A stretch of DNA of 24,173 nt, from IMG/VR virus record IMGVR_UViG_3300032245_000335, positions 1-24,173 of that record, one strand, 5' to 3'. The number at the start of each line of letters is the position of its first letter. The stretch's first letter is position 1. Positions 22,479-24,173 of this stretch are shown here, one piece after another. The notes beneath the pieces are model-generated. The model made no database searches and had not been told where the DNA came from. It was given only the letters and a program-made list of their open reading frames with translations. Both the position numbers and the translations under genes were made by a program. Origin of the DNA: a virus.

Positions 22479-23849
22479 ATGAATATTGTTATTTGTAATT
22501 TTCCACCTATGTGGCCTTGGTATATTCCTGCTGCTCCTGGTATATTATTGGGTGCTGCTAAATGGTTAGACATTCCAGCAGATTTTATTGATTTAGCTAT
22601 TATTGAAAAAACTGTATCTTTAAAAGAACAAGCAAATATTATTACAGAAAAGAATCCATCGCTAGTAGCATTTAGTTTATTTTCTTATCTTAGTCAAGAT
22701 CATGCTAAAGAACTAGCACAACATATAAAAGAAATAGATTCTAATATTAAAATTATAGCAGGCGGACCTGGAATTAAGGGCACTTTAAATACTGATAATT
22801 TTAATTATATAAATGAATTAATTCAGCAAGGCGTCATCGATTATTATATTGATGGTGATGGTGAATTAGCTTGGCCAAAATTTTTAATTGATTTTTTTAA
22901 AATTGATAAACAGATAGATTTTGCTGTAACAGCCAGACCTTACCTACCAGACTACACTAAATTTGATATTGACTTTTATAGAAAGTCTGCAATTCAAAAT
23001 AAAGAATTATTTCAAATTCCTATTACTGGGTCGAGGGGCTGTGTTCGTAAATGTACTTTCTGCGAAATTCCAGGTCGATGGGATTTTGTTCAACGTTCGC
23101 CTGATCAAATAGCAGAAGAAATTAGAGAAATAGCTAAATTAATCCCTGAAGGAAATTTTCATTTCACCGATAGTTTGATCAATGGATCTATTCCAGCATT
23201 TGACAAAATATTAGATCATTTTATTTCTATTAAAAAGGATTATCCTCTTATAACATGGAGTAGCCAATTTATCATACGTGATAAAAAACAATGTACTGAA
23301 GAATATTGGAAAAAAATAGCCGACTCTGGCTGTGCTAATTTAGAAATTGGTGTTGAAACTGGCAGTGACCGATTACGATTTGAAATGAAAAAGAATTTTT
23401 ACAATGAAGATTTAGACTCCAGTTTATATTATATGGAAAAATTTAACATTAAATGTTCATTTTTAATGTTTGTTGGATATCCTACTGAAACCATGGAAGA
23501 TCATGAACTAACTGTAGATATGTTTAAAAGATATCAGCAGTACGCTGGTAAAATTATTAGAAAAATTCAACTGGGATATATGTTTACTATAAATCCAGGA
23601 ACACCTGTATATAATGAAGGAATTAAAAATCCACAGTTTATTATATCTAAAAATACCTCTATTTGGTTTAATAAAGATAATCCTACATTGACATTTGAGG
23701 AAAGAATGCGTCGAAGAAAAAATTTAGAAGATACTCTTATAAGACTAGGATACAAATTAGATTTTGATAATCATCAAGCCAAACTAGAAGCAGAAGAAAA
23801 TTATAAAAACAACGGCAAAATTATTCGTTTGATTGAAAAACAAAGGTAA
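22479..23849 (+). CDS. Cobalamin-binding-type radical SAM enzyme
   Basis: A 456-aa enzyme of the B12-binding radical SAM type. The N-terminal domain (about 1-150) has the Rossmann-like pattern of these proteins: SLFSYLSQ (66-73), IIAGGPGIKG (92-101) and DYYIDGDGELAW (121-132), where IxGDGE stands for the usual GEGE. The radical SAM core has the iron-sulfur motif CVRKCTFC (Cys188, 192, 195), FTDSLING (229-236) and the SAM-contacting EIGVETGSDRLR (289-300). Then follow FLMFVGYPTETMEDHELTVD and a C-terminal helical part. Members of this superfamily methylate or rearrange diverse substrates; nothing here fixes the substrate. Base use is more AT-rich than in neighbouring genes, suggesting separate acquisition. 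It follows a terminator; GATAAGTA, a late-box variant, ends 5 nt before the ATG, and the ribosome binding site is weak. Confidence 0.88.
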   Translation: MNIVICNFPPMWPWYIPAAPGILLGAAKWLDIPADFIDLAIIEKTVSLKEQANIITEKNPSLVAFSLFSYLSQDHAKELAQHIKEIDSNIKIIAGGPGIKGTLNTDNFNYINELIQQGVIDYYIDGDGELAWPKFLIDFFKIDKQIDFAVTARPYLPDYTKFDIDFYRKSAIQNKELFQIPITGSRGCVRKCTFCEIPGRWDFVQRSPDQIAEEIREIAKLIPEGNFHFTDSLINGSIPAFDKILDHFISIKKDYPLITWSSQFIIRDKKQCTEEYWKKIADSGCANLEIGVETGSDRLRFEMKKNFYNEDLDSSLYYMEKFNIKCSFLMFVGYPTETMEDHELTVDMFKRYQQYAGKIIRKIQLGYMFTINPGTPVYNEGIKNPQFIISKNTSIWFNKDNPTLTFEERMRRRKNLEDTLIRLGYKLDFDNHQAKLEAEENYKNNGKIIRLIEKQR

Positions 23850-23877
23850 TTTGGTTAAAATATCTTATAATTACCTC

Positions 23878-23906
23878 TTGCGGCATAAATAATATTAGCG
23901 TATTAT
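23878..23906 (+). promoter_or_regulatory. Promoter region of gp32
   Basis: TTGCGG (23878-23883), 17 nt and TATTAT (23901-23906) form a weak sigma70-type promoter. CATAAATA (23884-23891), a late-type box, lies within its spacer, 72 nt before the gp32 ATG. Both early/middle and late transcription are therefore possible, as suits a replication protein needed throughout infection. The rest of this intergenic stretch shows only an AAGGAGAAG ribosome binding site before 23964. Confidence 0.45.
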
Positions 23907-23963
23907 GTAAACATGCATAACACGTTTAGGCATATTTTAAGACCAACTTAAGGAGAAGTAAAC

Positions 23964-24173
23964 ATGGCAACATCATTAGCAGAAATCCGTGCAAAATTAC
24001 AAGCACAAGAAACACGCAGTTCAGGTAGTTCACAACCAGGCGACAACGCCATCTACGCACACTGGAACATCGCAGAAGGGCAAAATGCTCGTATCCGTTT
24101 CCTTCCAGATGCAGACACAAAAAACACTTTCTTTTGGGTAGAACGAGCAATGATCAATTTACCATTTGCTGGC
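23964..24173 (+). CDS. gp32: Single-stranded DNA-binding protein gp32, N-terminal part
   Basis: The first 70 codons of a gene that runs off the right edge. The product starts MATSLAEIRAKLQAQETRSS and contains AIYAHWNIAEGQNARIRFLP (about 29-48) and FFWVERAMINLPFAG (56-70). These fit the start of the gp32 core domain in marine T4-like phages; T4 gp32 has the similar GNGQAVIRFLPS. gp32 coats single-stranded DNA in replication, recombination and repair and, in T4, also controls its own translation. The zinc-binding residues and the acidic C-terminus would lie outside the window. The binding site AAGGAG is strong. The leader from the likely promoter is about 55-70 nt, which would leave space for translational self-control, though no pseudoknot was identified. 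Confidence 0.82.
   Translation, partial: MATSLAEIRAKLQAQETRSSGSSQPGDNAIYAHWNIAEGQNARIRFLPDADTKNTFFWVERAMINLPFAG

Noticed and set aside
1-24173. tRNA genes, CRISPR array, insertion sequence, integrase or attachment site
   Set aside because: I looked for cloverleaf-like segments, regularly spaced repeats, transposase motifs and long flanking repeats, and saw none.

Overview
The window is a 24.2 kb piece of the late structural region of a T4-like myophage (Caudoviricetes). Its proteins resemble those of the marine T4-like group (cyanophage and pelagiphage relatives) more than T4 itself. Recognised T4 counterparts are gp15 (partial), gp14, gp13, a gp1-type dNMP kinase, gp18, gp19, a gp48/gp54-type tail-tube-fold protein, gp4, gp16, gp17 and the start of gp32. 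The DNA is AT-rich. The host cannot be told from the sequence. No tRNA, rRNA, CRISPR array, insertion sequence or integrase was seen.

Layout: (1) 1-1860, minus strand: neck protein gp14 followed by tail completion protein gp15, which runs off the left edge. (2) 1861-4289, plus strand: small unknown genes and a larger conserved protein that appears to carry a -1 frameshift. These are led by near-consensus sigma70-type promoters, as expected for early or middle phage genes. (3) 4318-5556: gp13, with a T4-type late promoter in the loop of a long inverted repeat whose right arm holds the ribosome binding site. (4) 5564-6623: dNMP kinase (plus strand) and a small Cys-rich HNH-like protein (minus strand) with overlapping 3' ends. 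(5) 6658-10694: a very large tail sheath and the tail tube, closed by a strong terminator. (6) 10698-22462: a long, tightly packed plus-strand late operon with many start/stop overlaps. It holds the tail-tube-fold protein, a small conserved protein, gp4, gp16, a 208-aa protein, a 1150-aa multidomain protein, three small conserved proteins, gp17 and an 825-aa protein, and it ends at a second terminator. (7) 22479-23849: a cobalamin-binding-type radical SAM enzyme in more AT-rich DNA. (8) 23964 to the edge: gp32.

Together these genes make the contractile tail (gp18, gp19, gp15, the 375-aa protein), the neck (gp13, gp14), head completion (gp4) and DNA packaging (gp16, gp17), plus large acidic proteins of unknown function. 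Late control is visible as NATAAATA boxes, close to the T4 late consensus TATAAATA, on both strands. At four genes the box lies exactly 21 nt before the ATG. The most notable signals are the hairpin/late-promoter switch before gp13, the radical SAM gene in the structural region, extra beta-type domains inside both neck proteins and the sheath, regularly spaced Cys clusters in the 1150-aa protein, and a shared (D/E)IxxLAGL motif in three neighbouring proteins. Family assignments come from reading the translations and from memory of the families; no database search was run.
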